Assembly (NCBI GenBank): GCA_963923035.1
Contig: CAWUKT010000002.1
Location: 62,001 to 126,000, forward strand
DNA: 64,000 nucleotides
Direction: 5' to 3'
From: CAWUKT01 sp963923035
GTDB taxonomy: Bacteria; Bacteroidota; Bacteroidia; J057; JADKCL01
The notes below the pieces were generated by a model. The model searched no databases. It saw nothing but the letters and a program-made list of their open reading frames with translations, and was not told the origin of the DNA. A program made the position numbers and the translations under genes. Positions 24,844-33,616 of this stretch are shown in pieces (the stretch's first letter is position 1; each line of letters begins with the position of its first letter).

Positions 24844-25876
24844 TTTTCTCCATGATTATAGGTACCCGGGCCACAAATTCGGCGTCCGTCTGTTCATATC
24901 CCGGCTCGCGCTCGCCCATCAGTTGGTAGCGCTCGCGCAGGTTTTGCCAACCGTATCCATTCCGGTGGGGCACATCCTGACGCAGCTGGACATTGTTCCG
25001 AACCACCAGTTCCTTGCCCTTGGTCTCTACGTGGATCTGCAAGGGATTCTCGGCCGAGACCTCATTGTGCTTGATCGCATTCTCGATCAGCAATTGCAGG
25101 GTCAGGGGGGGAATGCGCCCATTGAACATCGCCGGATCGACTGTCTCCTGGTAGACCAGGTTGTCGTTGAAGCGGATCCGGAGCAGGAACAAATAAGAAT
25201 GCAAGAAGTCCAGTTCATCCCGGACGGTGACGGTCGGGGCATGGTTCAGCCGCAAAACATAGCGGTAGACCTCTGCAAACTCCTGGATAAAGGCATCGGC
25301 CTTTTCGACGTCGACATAGATCAGGGACGCCAGGGTATTCAGGCTGTTGAACAGAAAGTGAGGGTTCAGCTGTTGGCGCAGGGCCTGGTACTGCGACATC
25401 GTGATCCGCTGTTCCAATTGGGCGATATTGAGTTCCAATCGGCGATTTTCCTTGATCCGAAACCAAACCTCGATGAATGAAAATGCCAACAAGCCCATCA
25501 AAAAGCTGGTCATGGACACCACCATCAGGAAGCGCCCAACCTCTTCTTGGGTGACGTTTTCCACGTTATTCGCCGCAATTCCCGCAACGGCCACCATCAT
25601 CGCGCCCATCACCAACACCGCAAACACCTCAATGGAGATGCGCAGCAAGGTCTGCCGCGTCCAAGACACGCGCCTGTTGAGGTAGCCCACCAAGAAATAG
25701 GCCGCCGTGATGAAGATCATTTGAATGATCAACATCCGCGCGAATCCGGTCCAGAAGGGTTCCTTCTGATTGCCGAAAAAGACCGCCTCAGATACCAAAT
25801 CGGATACCATCCCCACCAAACTGATCAGGGTGGCGAAGACAACCGAATAAATGGCGAGAACGAAAAAGTTCTTCAT
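24818..25876 (-). CDS. LytS-like sensor histidine kinase (His_kinase family)
   Basis: The 352-residue protein has four hydrophobic segments in its first 135 residues (near 7-25, 45-65, 82-102 and 115-135). It then has the phosphorylated histidine motif LRQQLNPHFLFNSLNTLASL and an ATP-binding region with LTLQLLIENAIKHN and GYGWQNLRERYQL. There is no recognisable extracellular sensor domain, so the signal may be perceived in the membrane. It overlaps the response regulator by 26 bases and its own start overlaps the stop of the small ORF upstream by 4 bases. Confidence 0.92.
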   Translation of the reverse strand: MKNFFVLAIYSVVFATLISLVGMVSDLVSEAVFFGNQKEPFWTGFARMLIIQMIFITAAYFLVGYLNRRVSWTRQTLLRISIEVFAVLVMGAMMVAVAGIAANNVENVTQEEVGRFLMVVSMTSFLMGLLAFSFIEVWFRIKENRRLELNIAQLEQRITMSQYQALRQQLNPHFLFNSLNTLASLIYVDVEKADAFIQEFAEVYRYVLRLNHAPTVTVRDELDFLHSYLFLLRIRFNDNLVYQETVDPAMFNGRIPPLTLQLLIENAIKHNEVSAENPLQIHVETKGKELVVRNNVQLRQDVPHRNGYGWQNLRERYQLMGEREPGYEQTDAEFVARVPIIMEKNELQRTDR

Positions 25877-26067
25877 ATAGCTATTGATAATTCCAGCACC
25901 TCTTCCTCCTGGGCTGGTTCAGGCATTTCACTTTCCTCCATCGCAGCCAGAAACGCAAGGTATCCCAAGGCTTCCATCCGGGCGCTTCGGTGAGCCCCCC
26001 GGGCCTTCATCCGTTGAGATTCCAGGTCGAGCAACTGTTTCAGAGGTAAAATATCTAATTTTTCCAT
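25873..26067 (-). CDS. Small hypothetical protein coupled to the LytS/LytTR operon
   Basis: The 64-residue protein starts MEKLDILPLKQLLDLESQRM and ends with an acidic stretch (EPAQEEEVLELSIAI). It is charged and helical with no signal peptide or membrane span. Its stop codon overlaps the kinase start (ATGA), a spacing that strongly suggests a real, translated first gene of the operon. I do not recognise a family. It could be a modulator of the kinase, but nothing in the sequence proves this. Confidence 0.65.
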   Translation of the reverse strand: MEKLDILPLKQLLDLESQRMKARGAHRSARMEALGYLAFLAAMEESEMPEPAQEEEVLELSIAI

Positions 26068-26183
26068 GTGGACATGTAATTCCTCAAGGTCTAAAATAGC
26101 CCTCCGTCACCTGAGACCCGAACAAAGGTGGACCAAGCGGGGATTTTTGGAATTGAAACTGGAAAAGTCTCCGACAAAAAAAG

Positions 26184-26210
26184 AAGGCTGCCTCACAAGT
26201 AGACAGCCTT
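26184..26210 (-). terminator. Terminator downstream of outer-membrane protein gene
   Basis: AAGGCTG pairs with CAGCCTT (with a further CT/AG pair) and, read on the minus strand, is followed by CTTTTTTTG. It is about 140 bases beyond the stop at 26349 and before the promoter region of the small-ORF/kinase operon. The bases between 26211 and 26348 hold no credible gene. Confidence 0.7.
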
Positions 26211-26348
26211 TTCACCTAAAACAATAAACTCCTTTTCAACCCTCGAATCGAAAATTCACCGTGTTGGCGAAATCAGGGGTCATTGTGTTAACGTCTCTTC
26301 CTGAAAATTTGTTTCATGGTTTCAGAAAAATTTGAAAGAAATGAATTT

Positions 26349-27071
26349 CTACCCGCCATAAAACATCACGCCCACTTTGATTCCAAAGTTGCTGGACCGT
26401 GACACGAGGAAAGGCGGATCGTTCAGGTACGTCTGAAAATTGATGCTCCGGTTCACCGGGTTGTATTCGTTGGCGTAGAGGTCGTACTGGAAATAGGGGC
26501 GGATGAAAATGTGCAGGGGAAGGTCAGGAGAAACGGGAAATGAGGCATGCATGAAAATGGTGCTGCCTACCGTCACCTCGTTCATCACAGGTGACCGAAG
26601 GGGAATTTGCCGGTAGTCGGCGCTGTTGCCGTAGCGGGAAAAGACCCGCACCGCCCCGAAGTCGATCGACGCCCCCAGTGACAGCAACCAATCCTCCGAT
26701 TGGTTGAGCTTGCCCGCCGCCCCAATGTCAAACGTATTCGCTCGGAAGCGAATCTCGCGCACCTGCGTCGTGCCATTGCCCAATACGGTCTCCTCCGATT
26801 TCCGCACCTGGCTGCGCCCGGTATAACCAAGGTCCAGCACAAAGCGCCCGAAGACCAAGCCCGTCTGGACCGCCACGCCCCGGGGGCTGGACACGGGCTT
26901 CAGCCCATTTTCCAGGCCGTTGCGGGAATTGTAGTTGTCGAAAATGAAGTCGAGGCTGTCAATCTGGGTGAAGCTCTGGTTGAAGCCGAGTCCGGCGTAG
27001 ACCTTGACCTGGGCGTCGAGGGCACCGAAGCTGAGGCACAGCGGAAGGAGGAGGACCAAAAGTCGTTTCAT
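26349..27071 (-). CDS. Outer-membrane beta-barrel protein, unassigned
   Basis: The 240-residue protein has a signal peptide (MKRLLVLLLPLCLSFGALDA) and beta-strand patterns such as VQTGLVFGRFVLDLGYTG, NTFDIGAAGKLNQ and FIRPYFQYDLYANEYN, ending in VGVMFYGG, as in small porin-like barrels of Bacteroidota. No functional motif is visible. It follows the thioredoxin-like gene on the same strand, but a terminator at 27101-27120 separates them. Confidence 0.75.
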   Translation of the reverse strand: MKRLLVLLLPLCLSFGALDAQVKVYAGLGFNQSFTQIDSLDFIFDNYNSRNGLENGLKPVSSPRGVAVQTGLVFGRFVLDLGYTGRSQVRKSEETVLGNGTTQVREIRFRANTFDIGAAGKLNQSEDWLLSLGASIDFGAVRVFSRYGNSADYRQIPLRSPVMNEVTVGSTIFMHASFPVSPDLPLHIFIRPYFQYDLYANEYNPVNRSINFQTYLNDPPFLVSRSSNFGIKVGVMFYGG

Positions 27072-27100
27072 GGCGTAAACTTACGGCTTGGATACGAAAA

Positions 27101-27120
27101 AAGCCCGCGTGAGCGGGCTT
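27101..27120 (-). terminator. Terminator after thioredoxin-like gene
   Basis: AAGCCCGC pairs with GCGGGCTT around GTGA. Read on the minus strand it is followed by TTTTTT. It starts 24 bases beyond the stop of the thioredoxin-like gene at 27144. Confidence 0.88.
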
Positions 27121-27143
27121 GTTATGTGTTGGGGAGGCCGAAC

Positions 27144-27689
27144 TTAGTTCGGGCTCTTGTACTCTTTTTGGAACTTGTCCCAGTCGACGTTCTTATAGAA
27201 GTCGCCGCCAAAGTAGGACAGGACGGTTTCCAGCTGGCGGGCCTGCTGATAGCCGGGCAGCGGCTGGATGATGTTGTAGGCTTCGTCGAGGAAGACCAGG
27301 GTCGGATAGCTGAGCTTACCGTTCATGAGTTCGGCGGGGAGCTCGTGGTAGCCGCGCTTGCCGCGGGGAACATACTTGAACGTCCGGCCTTTGAATTCAA
27401 TGTCTTCCTTGGCTTCACCGTCCATTTTCACCGCATAATACTCCTCACCAACGATCTGAATAATCGTCGGATCCTTCATCGTCGTGGCGTCCATGCGCTT
27501 ACACCAACCACACCAGTCGGTATAGACATCGATCATCACCTTGCGCGGCTCCTTTTCCATTTTGTCAACCATCTGGTCCCAGGTCAGCCATTCGATTTCA
27601 GGAGCCTCAACGTTTGCAGTCTCGGCACTCTGAGCCTTCAGACCTGCGACGAGGAGCAGGGCAAATGCGAAAACAACTATCTTCTTCAT
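27144..27689 (-). CDS. Secreted thioredoxin-like protein
   Basis: The protein has 181 residues from the ATG at 27689, which begins the signal peptide MKKIVVFAFALLLVAGLKA. The thioredoxin-type active site is DVYTDWCGWCKRMDATT, with a CxxC pair, and a cis-proline-like region LSYPTLVFLD follows. The insert between them (DIEFKGRTFKYVPRGKRG) is longer than in classical thioredoxin and typical of thioredoxin-7/DUF255-like periplasmic proteins. It probably reduces or isomerises disulfides in the periplasm. Gene context gives no partner. Confidence 0.88.
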   Translation of the reverse strand: MKKIVVFAFALLLVAGLKAQSAETANVEAPEIEWLTWDQMVDKMEKEPRKVMIDVYTDWCGWCKRMDATTMKDPTIIQIVGEEYYAVKMDGEAKEDIEFKGRTFKYVPRGKRGYHELPAELMNGKLSYPTLVFLDEAYNIIQPLPGYQQARQLETVLSYFGGDFYKNVDWDKFQKEYKSPN

Positions 27690-27813
27690 TGTGAGTTTCT
27701 TATCGGATTGAGAATTAAATATCGGGAAAATAAAGTAAAAACCCAATGGAGGCCTAGGGAGCTAAACCCTATCTAAGGACTCCAAAGAACTCGGAATATC
27801 CCTTCCCGAATCG

Positions 27814-29169
27814 TCATTTTGGCGACTTTCGGGTGAGACGTACGAATCTTACTGTCAAAAACAGTGCCGAAAACATCAGTCCCACCGTCAAACCGTACCA
27901 CATTCCTTCTACGCCCATGTTCAGGAAGTCCATCAGCAACCACCCAATGGGCAGTCCGATCACCCAATAGGCGATAAATGTGAACAGCGTCGGCATTTTT
28001 ACGTCCTCGATTCCCCGCAACAGTCCCAGCGAAATGGCTTGAATTCCATCCCCGATCTGGAACAAGGCGGCAATCAGGAGCAATGCAGCGGCAATCGTCT
28101 GGACTTCCGGATCGTCAATGTAAAGGCGGGGCAATACTTGGTTCAGGCCCACCATACCCCCTACACCGATCACGATGAACAGGATACTGGACATCCATGC
28201 CGCCATGCCCGCCCGCCGGATGCCTTCGGCGTCCTTGCGGCCCAGGGCATTGCCGACCCGGATCGATCCGGCCGAAGCCAGCCCCATATAGGCCATGTAA
28301 ATAATGGCGGGGATTCCCAGCGCAATTTGATGCGCCGATTGCACCTCTGGACCCAATTGTCCGATCAGAATCACGGCTCCCGTGAAGGAACCCACTTCAA
28401 ATACGTATTGGAATCCACTCGGCAATCCGATTTTGAGGATGCGGCGGATGGTCGCCAGGTCGTGCTTCCAACCGAATGAACTGCGGTAAGCGCGGTACCG
28501 GGGAGCCAGGAACAAATAACCGAGGATCAAAAAGAAGCCAACCGTCCGGGCCAGGAAGGTCGCCCAACCCGCTCCATTGAGCTCCATCCGGGGAAAACCC
28601 CAGTTCCCTTCGATCAACAGCCAGTTGATAAAGATGTTGACCAACACGACGGCTCCCATGATGACCATCCCGGGAACCACGTCTTCGAATCCGTCGGCGT
28701 AGTGCTTCAGGGCCAGGAACAACAGCATCGGCAGGGACGACAGTCCAATGATCCGCATGTATTCCTGCGCCAGCGGGACGACTTCGGGGTCCTGCCCGAT
28801 GAAAGGAATGACTTCGGCCATGGCGAAGGTCACGCCGATGAAGATGATGCCACTCCAAATGGTGACCCAGAAACCCTGGTTCAGAAGTTGGCGGAGTTCA
28901 CCTTCCCGCTTGGCACCGATCGCCTGGGCGGTGAGGGGGGAAATGGCGAGGCAGATGCCCAATCCAATCACGAAGGGCAGGTAAAAAAGACTGTTGGCAA
29001 GGGTGGAGGCGGCCAGGGGAACCTTCCCGAGGGCGCCAATCATGATCGTATCGGCCTGGCCGATGACCATGTGTCCGAGCTGGCCGAGGATAACCGGCCA
29101 GGCCAGAATCAAAGTTTCCGAAATTTCACGGAAATACTTTTCGCGGAACGGTATTGCCTGCGATGACAT
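27814..29169 (-). CDS. MATE family multidrug/Na+ efflux transporter
   Basis: The 451-residue protein has about twelve hydrophobic spans in two related halves and MATE signatures such as ILAWPVILGQLGHMVIGQAD at the start, then PLAASTLANSLFYLPFVIGLG and QSAHQIALGIPAIIY. MATE carriers export cationic drugs or metabolites in exchange for Na+ or H+. It begins 5 bases after the stop of a 108-residue unknown protein, with which it must be co-transcribed. Confidence 0.93.
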   Translation of the reverse strand: MSSQAIPFREKYFREISETLILAWPVILGQLGHMVIGQADTIMIGALGKVPLAASTLANSLFYLPFVIGLGICLAISPLTAQAIGAKREGELRQLLNQGFWVTIWSGIIFIGVTFAMAEVIPFIGQDPEVVPLAQEYMRIIGLSSLPMLLFLALKHYADGFEDVVPGMVIMGAVVLVNIFINWLLIEGNWGFPRMELNGAGWATFLARTVGFFLILGYLFLAPRYRAYRSSFGWKHDLATIRRILKIGLPSGFQYVFEVGSFTGAVILIGQLGPEVQSAHQIALGIPAIIYMAYMGLASAGSIRVGNALGRKDAEGIRRAGMAAWMSSILFIVIGVGGMVGLNQVLPRLYIDDPEVQTIAAALLLIAALFQIGDGIQAISLGLLRGIEDVKMPTLFTFIAYWVIGLPIGWLLMDFLNMGVEGMWYGLTVGLMFSALFLTVRFVRLTRKSPK

Positions 29170-29174
29170 GAGAA

Positions 29175-29501
29175 TTACGTTTGCTTAGGTTTGGTTTGTT
29201 GCTGGTAGCGTTGCCGGAAAACGATCCGTTGAACTTCTCGTTCCAGCACCACTGCGGCCAATGCCTTCGACTGGGATGTGACTCCCACCTCTGACAAAGC
29301 CCGCGCAAATTTAGATTCATCCACGTCCAGGCGGTACATGGCCTGCACCAACCGCTCAAAATCACCCGTGATCAGTTGTTCCAGGTGTTTTGCCAGTTCG
29401 GTGCGCAGCGTTTCCCAATCCATTTCTCCGCCTACTTCCACCTCCCAACGGCTGGCCAGAGCGCTTTTTACCGCCTCCAAATCTATTTCGTGCTCATGCA
29501 T
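29175..29501 (-). CDS. Hypothetical 108-residue protein upstream of MATE gene
   Basis: The protein starts MHEHEIDLEAVKSALASRWE and contains DFERLVQAMYRLDVDESKFARAL, then a basic C-terminus rich in Gln and Arg. It is soluble and helical. Proteins with the MYRLDVDE motif recur in Bacteroidota, but I know of no function. The 5-base spacing to the MATE gene supports one operon and a genuine gene. Confidence 0.7.
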   Translation of the reverse strand: MHEHEIDLEAVKSALASRWEVEVGGEMDWETLRTELAKHLEQLITGDFERLVQAMYRLDVDESKFARALSEVGVTSQSKALAAVVLEREVQRIVFRQRYQQQTKPKQT

Positions 29502-29626
29502 CGCGCCAAAGTTAGGGAAATGGGCGGCGGCGAGGGGGTTAAACTTTTGTGATCTACGGTTATCGGCATTTTGCGCAACCCTCCCCTCTTTTTCCCGTAA
29601 ACAACCTTTATCTACACCGATTGATT

Positions 29627-30391
29627 ATGTATCTGAGTTATGTGGACGAGAGCGGGGATGTAGGTACATTTAATTCGCCTTCCCAATATTTCGTTTTGTC
29701 AGCCCTGATCATCCATGAGAGCCAATGGCTGTCTTTTGTGGACGACCTGGTCGAGTTTCGCCGGTATCTGAAGGGAAAATATCGCCTGATGATGAACGAG
29801 GAGATCCATGCCTCCGAATTCATTGTTGGAAAACCCAATTTGCACCATGCGATTCCCCGTCACCTCCGGCTGGATTTGCTCAAAAAGTGCCTGAATTGGA
29901 TCGATTCCCGGCCCGATACGACTGTCCTGACAGTTTGTCTGAACAAAAAAGCGGGGGGAGACATCTTTTCTACGGCCTGGCAGGAGCTGGTCCAAAAGTT
30001 CGAGGCTTCACTTGCCTACAAGCAACTCGCGGGAGGTTTTGGAAGGGTGGAACAGGGAATGGTCCTCGCGGACAATACCGATGGCGGCAAATTGACCCGC
30101 TTGATTCGGGACTTGCGGCACCACAATTTTAGCGACCAGGCCAGCTACGACGGATTGTTCAGCCAGCCCCGCATACAAACCGCCATTGAAGATCCGGTAT
30201 TTCGGGATTCCCGTCATTCGTATATCCACCAAATGGTCGATGTGGTCGCCTATTTTGCCCGCCAATACTATGAGCCCAATCGGTTTATCCGGAGAAAAGG
30301 GGCCCGCACTTTCTATGGGCTGCTGTCCTCAGTGGTGAATCCAGCTTTGTGCCCGCAGGAGAATAGCTTTTACTCGATTGTGGAGGTCTGA
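29627..30391 (+). CDS. DUF3800 domain protein
   Basis: The protein has 254 residues from the ATG at 29627, which starts MYLSYVDESGDVGTF; the frame is open upstream but DUF3800 proteins begin at this motif. It has the conserved acidic residues of the family (YVDESGD, then VLADNTDGGK) and HASEFIVGK. The fold is predicted to be RNase H-like, and members often occur on phages and mobile elements. No other mobile-element gene is near, and codon use looks like that of its neighbours. Function is unknown. Confidence 0.85.
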   Translation: MYLSYVDESGDVGTFNSPSQYFVLSALIIHESQWLSFVDDLVEFRRYLKGKYRLMMNEEIHASEFIVGKPNLHHAIPRHLRLDLLKKCLNWIDSRPDTTVLTVCLNKKAGGDIFSTAWQELVQKFEASLAYKQLAGGFGRVEQGMVLADNTDGGKLTRLIRDLRHHNFSDQASYDGLFSQPRIQTAIEDPVFRDSRHSYIHQMVDVVAYFARQYYEPNRFIRRKGARTFYGLLSSVVNPALCPQENSFYSIVEV

Positions 30392-30587
30392 AAATAAAAA
30401 AGGGGAATCCAAATGGAAACCCCGGGGACATCCTACATTCCTCATCGAAGCTAATCGGCCTTCCAGGCGTTTCAGATGTGCTACAAATTTACGCGAGGCG
30501 ATCCGGATTCCCAAGTATTTTTTCATTTTCCCTTCTCACTCTAAAAATGATCCAATTTTTTTATTTTCGTGGGAAACTCGAGGCACC

Positions 30588-31034
30588 ATGAAGAAACTAT
30601 TTGCGATCGCCCTTTTGGGATTGGCGCTGCTCACCGGATGTGACTCCGGCCCGGAAGTTCCAACGGAAGCTGAACTCAAGTCCACCCTGGTGGGCAATTA
30701 TTGCAACGCGGATCGCTCCTACCGCCTGGAAATCAAGGAAGACGGCCGTTACCGCAACCGCCGTCTCCGCCGCAATCCTTTCGGCGGAACGCGCATCCCC
30801 GAAGATTGCCAGGGCAACTATTCCTTTGTCCTCGACGAAGAAACCGACAGCTGGAAGCTGGTCTTTGAGAAAAGCGACAAGAAATCGAACTCCATGGTCA
30901 AGAATTGTGAAGGGGAAATGGTCGTGTGGACCGTCGAAGGTGGCTATGTCGTGGGCGATTCTCTGATTACGCTCACCGAGCCCTTTGACGACCTGAAAGT
31001 CACGAACATGAACTGTGGAGGAAGCGACCTGTGA
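30588..31034 (+). CDS. Hypothetical lipoprotein
   Basis: The protein has 148 residues from the ATG at 30588, which starts the lipoprotein signal MKKLFAIALLGLALLTGC with lipobox LLTGC. The mature part has four further cysteines (NYCNADRSY, DCQGNY, KNCEGEM, MNCGGSD) and a lipocalin-like or META-like beta pattern. It is probably a small envelope protein with two disulfides. It is the first gene of a four-gene unit and its stop overlaps the next start (GTGA). Confidence 0.72.
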   Translation: MKKLFAIALLGLALLTGCDSGPEVPTEAELKSTLVGNYCNADRSYRLEIKEDGRYRNRRLRRNPFGGTRIPEDCQGNYSFVLDEETDSWKLVFEKSDKKSNSMVKNCEGEMVVWTVEGGYVVGDSLITLTEPFDDLKVTNMNCGGSDL

Positions 31035-31642
31035 AAATCATCTGTGTCGGGCGGAACTACGCGGACCACGCCAAGGAGCTGTCCAATCCGGTTCCCAGCC
31101 AGCCCCTCCTGTTCATGAAGCCGGATACCGCCCTCTTGCGGAACAATGCTGACTTCTATTACCCGGAATTCACCCAGGACCTCCATTTCGAGTGCGAATT
31201 GGTCTACCGCGTCTCCCGGGAAGGCAAGTTCATCAACAAGCGCTTCGCCACCACCTACCTCGACGGAGTGGGGCTCGGCATCGATTTTACCGCTCGCGAC
31301 ATCCAATCCGTCGCCAAAGCCAAGGGACATCCCTGGACCCTCGCCAAGATGTTCAACCATTCCGCCCCCGTTTCTCAATTTCTGTCCCTCGACCAATTCC
31401 CCAACCTCGCGGACATCCGTTTTGAAATGCAACTCAACGGCGAAATTCAGCAGCGCGGCCATACCGCCGATATGATTTTCGACATTGAGACGTTGATAGA
31501 GTACATCACCCGCTTCATCACCATCAAGAAAGGTGACCTCATCTTCACAGGTACCCCGGCCGGTGTCGGCCAGGTCCAAGTGAACGACCACATTGAAGCG
31601 GCTTTGGAAGGCAATAAACTCTTGGATTTTTATGTCAGGTAA
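31031..31642 (+). CDS. Fumarylacetoacetate hydrolase (FAH) family protein
   Basis: The 203-residue protein begins with GTG overlapping the previous stop. It has the FAH signatures KIICVGRNYADHAKELSN, PLLFMKPDTALL, FECELVYRVSREGKFI, the metal-binding region LGIDFTARDIQ and LIFTGTPAGVGQV. The family includes acylpyruvate hydrolases and oxaloacetate decarboxylases or tautomerases. At about 200 residues it matches the short acylpyruvase/oxaloacetate-tautomerase type. The exact reaction is not determined. Confidence 0.88.
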   Translation: MKIICVGRNYADHAKELSNPVPSQPLLFMKPDTALLRNNADFYYPEFTQDLHFECELVYRVSREGKFINKRFATTYLDGVGLGIDFTARDIQSVAKAKGHPWTLAKMFNHSAPVSQFLSLDQFPNLADIRFEMQLNGEIQQRGHTADMIFDIETLIEYITRFITIKKGDLIFTGTPAGVGQVQVNDHIEAALEGNKLLDFYVR

Positions 31643-33593
31643 GTGGAGAATAGCGCTTCTGGCGCTCGTGGCATGGGCAGTGGTTGTGGGATGGGGAATG
31701 AAAACCAATCCGAGTTCGGAGTACCGCTTTCCCATGAATGGTTCTGACTTTTTGCTTTCGGGAACATTCGGTGAACTGCGGACCAATCACTTTCATTCGG
31801 GCATTGATGTCAAGACCGGCGGAGAGATCGGGAAAAAGCTCTATGCCGCCCGGGAAGGTTATGTCTACCGGCTCAAGGTGAGTCCCTACGGATTTGGCAA
31901 GGCCGTCTACCTCCGCCATCCCGATGGCGAGTTCACCGTCTACGCCCACCTCAACGGCTTCTCCGATGAAATCGAAGAGTACGTTTACCAAAAACAATAC
32001 GCCACCAAGCGCTACGAGCAGGAGATTTACCTGCCCGAAGATGAAATCCAGGTCCAGAAAGGACAGTTCATCGCGTACAGCGGGAATTCTGGCTCCTCGA
32101 TGGGTCCCCACCTCCACTTTGAAATCCGAGACCCCGAAGAGCGCATCACCAATGTGCTCCAGCATTATAAGTACGCGATCCGCGACAAGGTCAAACCGAT
32201 CGTCCAGCGAATTGGATTGCAGGCGCTGGACGCTGGCAGCCACGTAGACGAACGCTACGAAAAGGTCGAAATCGTGCCCCAGGGGGGCAACGGTTCCTAT
32301 ACGATCCCGGGCGTGACGCCCGTGCAAGGCCGGTTTGGCGTGGAGTACCTCGCCTACGACCTGTTGGACGCCGCTCCCAACCACTGCGGCATCAACTATG
32401 CCCAGCTGTACCTGGACAACCAGGAAATCTTCATGTTCGAAATGGATGAATTTGGCTTCGATGAGAAGAAGTACATCAATGTCCATTTTGACTACCCCCA
32501 CTACAAGCGGACCGGCCGCAAATTCCAGAAGGCCTATATCGACCACGGCAACCGGTTGCCCTGCTATCCCCGCGACGTCAACCAGGGTATCATCGAATTG
32601 CAGGACGACCTGGTCCACCAGGTCCGGTTGGACCTGATCGATACGCACGGGAACAAAACCAATGTGAAGTTCAAGGTTCAGCGGCGGAAGCGGAAAGCGT
32701 TGCCGCAGGAACTCAAATTTCCGGGGGTGACCAGCTTGTCGGCCCACCGGCACCGGAGCGTCTTTGTATGTGAAATCAAAAACCCCAGCACCGCCCACTT
32801 ACGGGGCGTCGACGTCCATTATAACAATGGAGATACCCAACGAATCCGGCCGGCCTATCTGGAGGACAATGTCCTCACTTACCTCGTCGACCTGGAAAAA
32901 TGGCGGTTGCCTGCTCATATCCAGGATCCCATCACGGGCAAGAAAGCGGAGTTTTTCTATGAGGAGACGGTGCTGCCGGACAAAAACAATATTGTGGAGA
33001 CCGGCGAGATCAAGTGCTATTTCCCCTATACCGCCGTTTTCGATTCCCTCCCCCTCCATGTGCGACGCTACCCCGGCAACAGCCGGATGTATTCGGACAT
33101 CTACGAAATTGGCAGCCAGAATGACCCGCTCTTCAAGTCGTTTGTGCTGAATATCCAGCCCAACCGGTCCGGCAAGCGTCAGCACATGGTCCTGGCCACC
33201 CAGAACCGCTCGGGACGCTGGCAATACCTCGGCAAAGAGCTGAACGAAGACCAGAGCGTCTATGCCTCTTCAGGCAAATTCGGCACCTTCTGCGTCATGG
33301 CCGACAGCACGTCTCCCGTCATCCGCCCCTCCAATATTTCGGATGGCGGTACGGTCTCAGCGCGCCAGTCCACCCTGCGGATCCGCATTACCGACAATTT
33401 TTCCGGCATTGACAGCCAACGGATCCTCGGCACAATTGACGATCGGTGGGTGCTGTTTGAATTTGACGCCAAGACGAGTACGATCACCCATCGGCTCCGA
33501 GAACGGCCTTCCTCCGGCGCCCATACGCTGCACCTGATGGTCTACGACAACGCGAACAATCTCGCGGAGAAATCGTTTACCCTCTACTTTTAA
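31632..33593 (+). CDS. M23 family metallopeptidase with long C-terminal region
   Basis: The protein has 653 residues from the ATG at 31632, overlapping the FAH gene by 11 bases. This start gives a membrane anchor or signal (WRIALLALVAWAVVVGWG). The LytM/M23 domain spans about 30-170 with zinc ligands in FHSGIDVK (His55, Asp59) and MGPHLHFEI (about His160 and His162). The remaining 480 residues are beta-rich and end in a strand-turn pattern (IRITDNFSGIDSQRI). It should cut or bind peptidoglycan cross-bridges in the periplasm. Such long M23 proteins are common in Bacteroidota. Confidence 0.9.
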   Translation: MSGKWRIALLALVAWAVVVGWGMKTNPSSEYRFPMNGSDFLLSGTFGELRTNHFHSGIDVKTGGEIGKKLYAAREGYVYRLKVSPYGFGKAVYLRHPDGEFTVYAHLNGFSDEIEEYVYQKQYATKRYEQEIYLPEDEIQVQKGQFIAYSGNSGSSMGPHLHFEIRDPEERITNVLQHYKYAIRDKVKPIVQRIGLQALDAGSHVDERYEKVEIVPQGGNGSYTIPGVTPVQGRFGVEYLAYDLLDAAPNHCGINYAQLYLDNQEIFMFEMDEFGFDEKKYINVHFDYPHYKRTGRKFQKAYIDHGNRLPCYPRDVNQGIIELQDDLVHQVRLDLIDTHGNKTNVKFKVQRRKRKALPQELKFPGVTSLSAHRHRSVFVCEIKNPSTAHLRGVDVHYNNGDTQRIRPAYLEDNVLTYLVDLEKWRLPAHIQDPITGKKAEFFYEETVLPDKNNIVETGEIKCYFPYTAVFDSLPLHVRRYPGNSRMYSDIYEIGSQNDPLFKSFVLNIQPNRSGKRQHMVLATQNRSGRWQYLGKELNEDQSVYASSGKFGTFCVMADSTSPVIRPSNISDGGTVSARQSTLRIRITDNFSGIDSQRILGTIDDRWVLFEFDAKTSTITHRLRERPSSGAHTLHLMVYDNANNLAEKSFTLYF

Positions 33594-33616
33594 CCTCCAA
33601 AAAATTCTCATCCGAA

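Noticed and set aside
29627..30391. DUF3800 gene as a sign of a mobile element or defence island
   Set aside because: DUF3800 is common on phages, but no integrase, transposase, repeat or composition shift surrounds it.
30329..30526. 65-codon minus-strand frame between DUF3800 and lipoprotein genes
   Set aside because: Overlaps the DUF3800 coding end in antisense, with no promoter, terminator or recognised motif.
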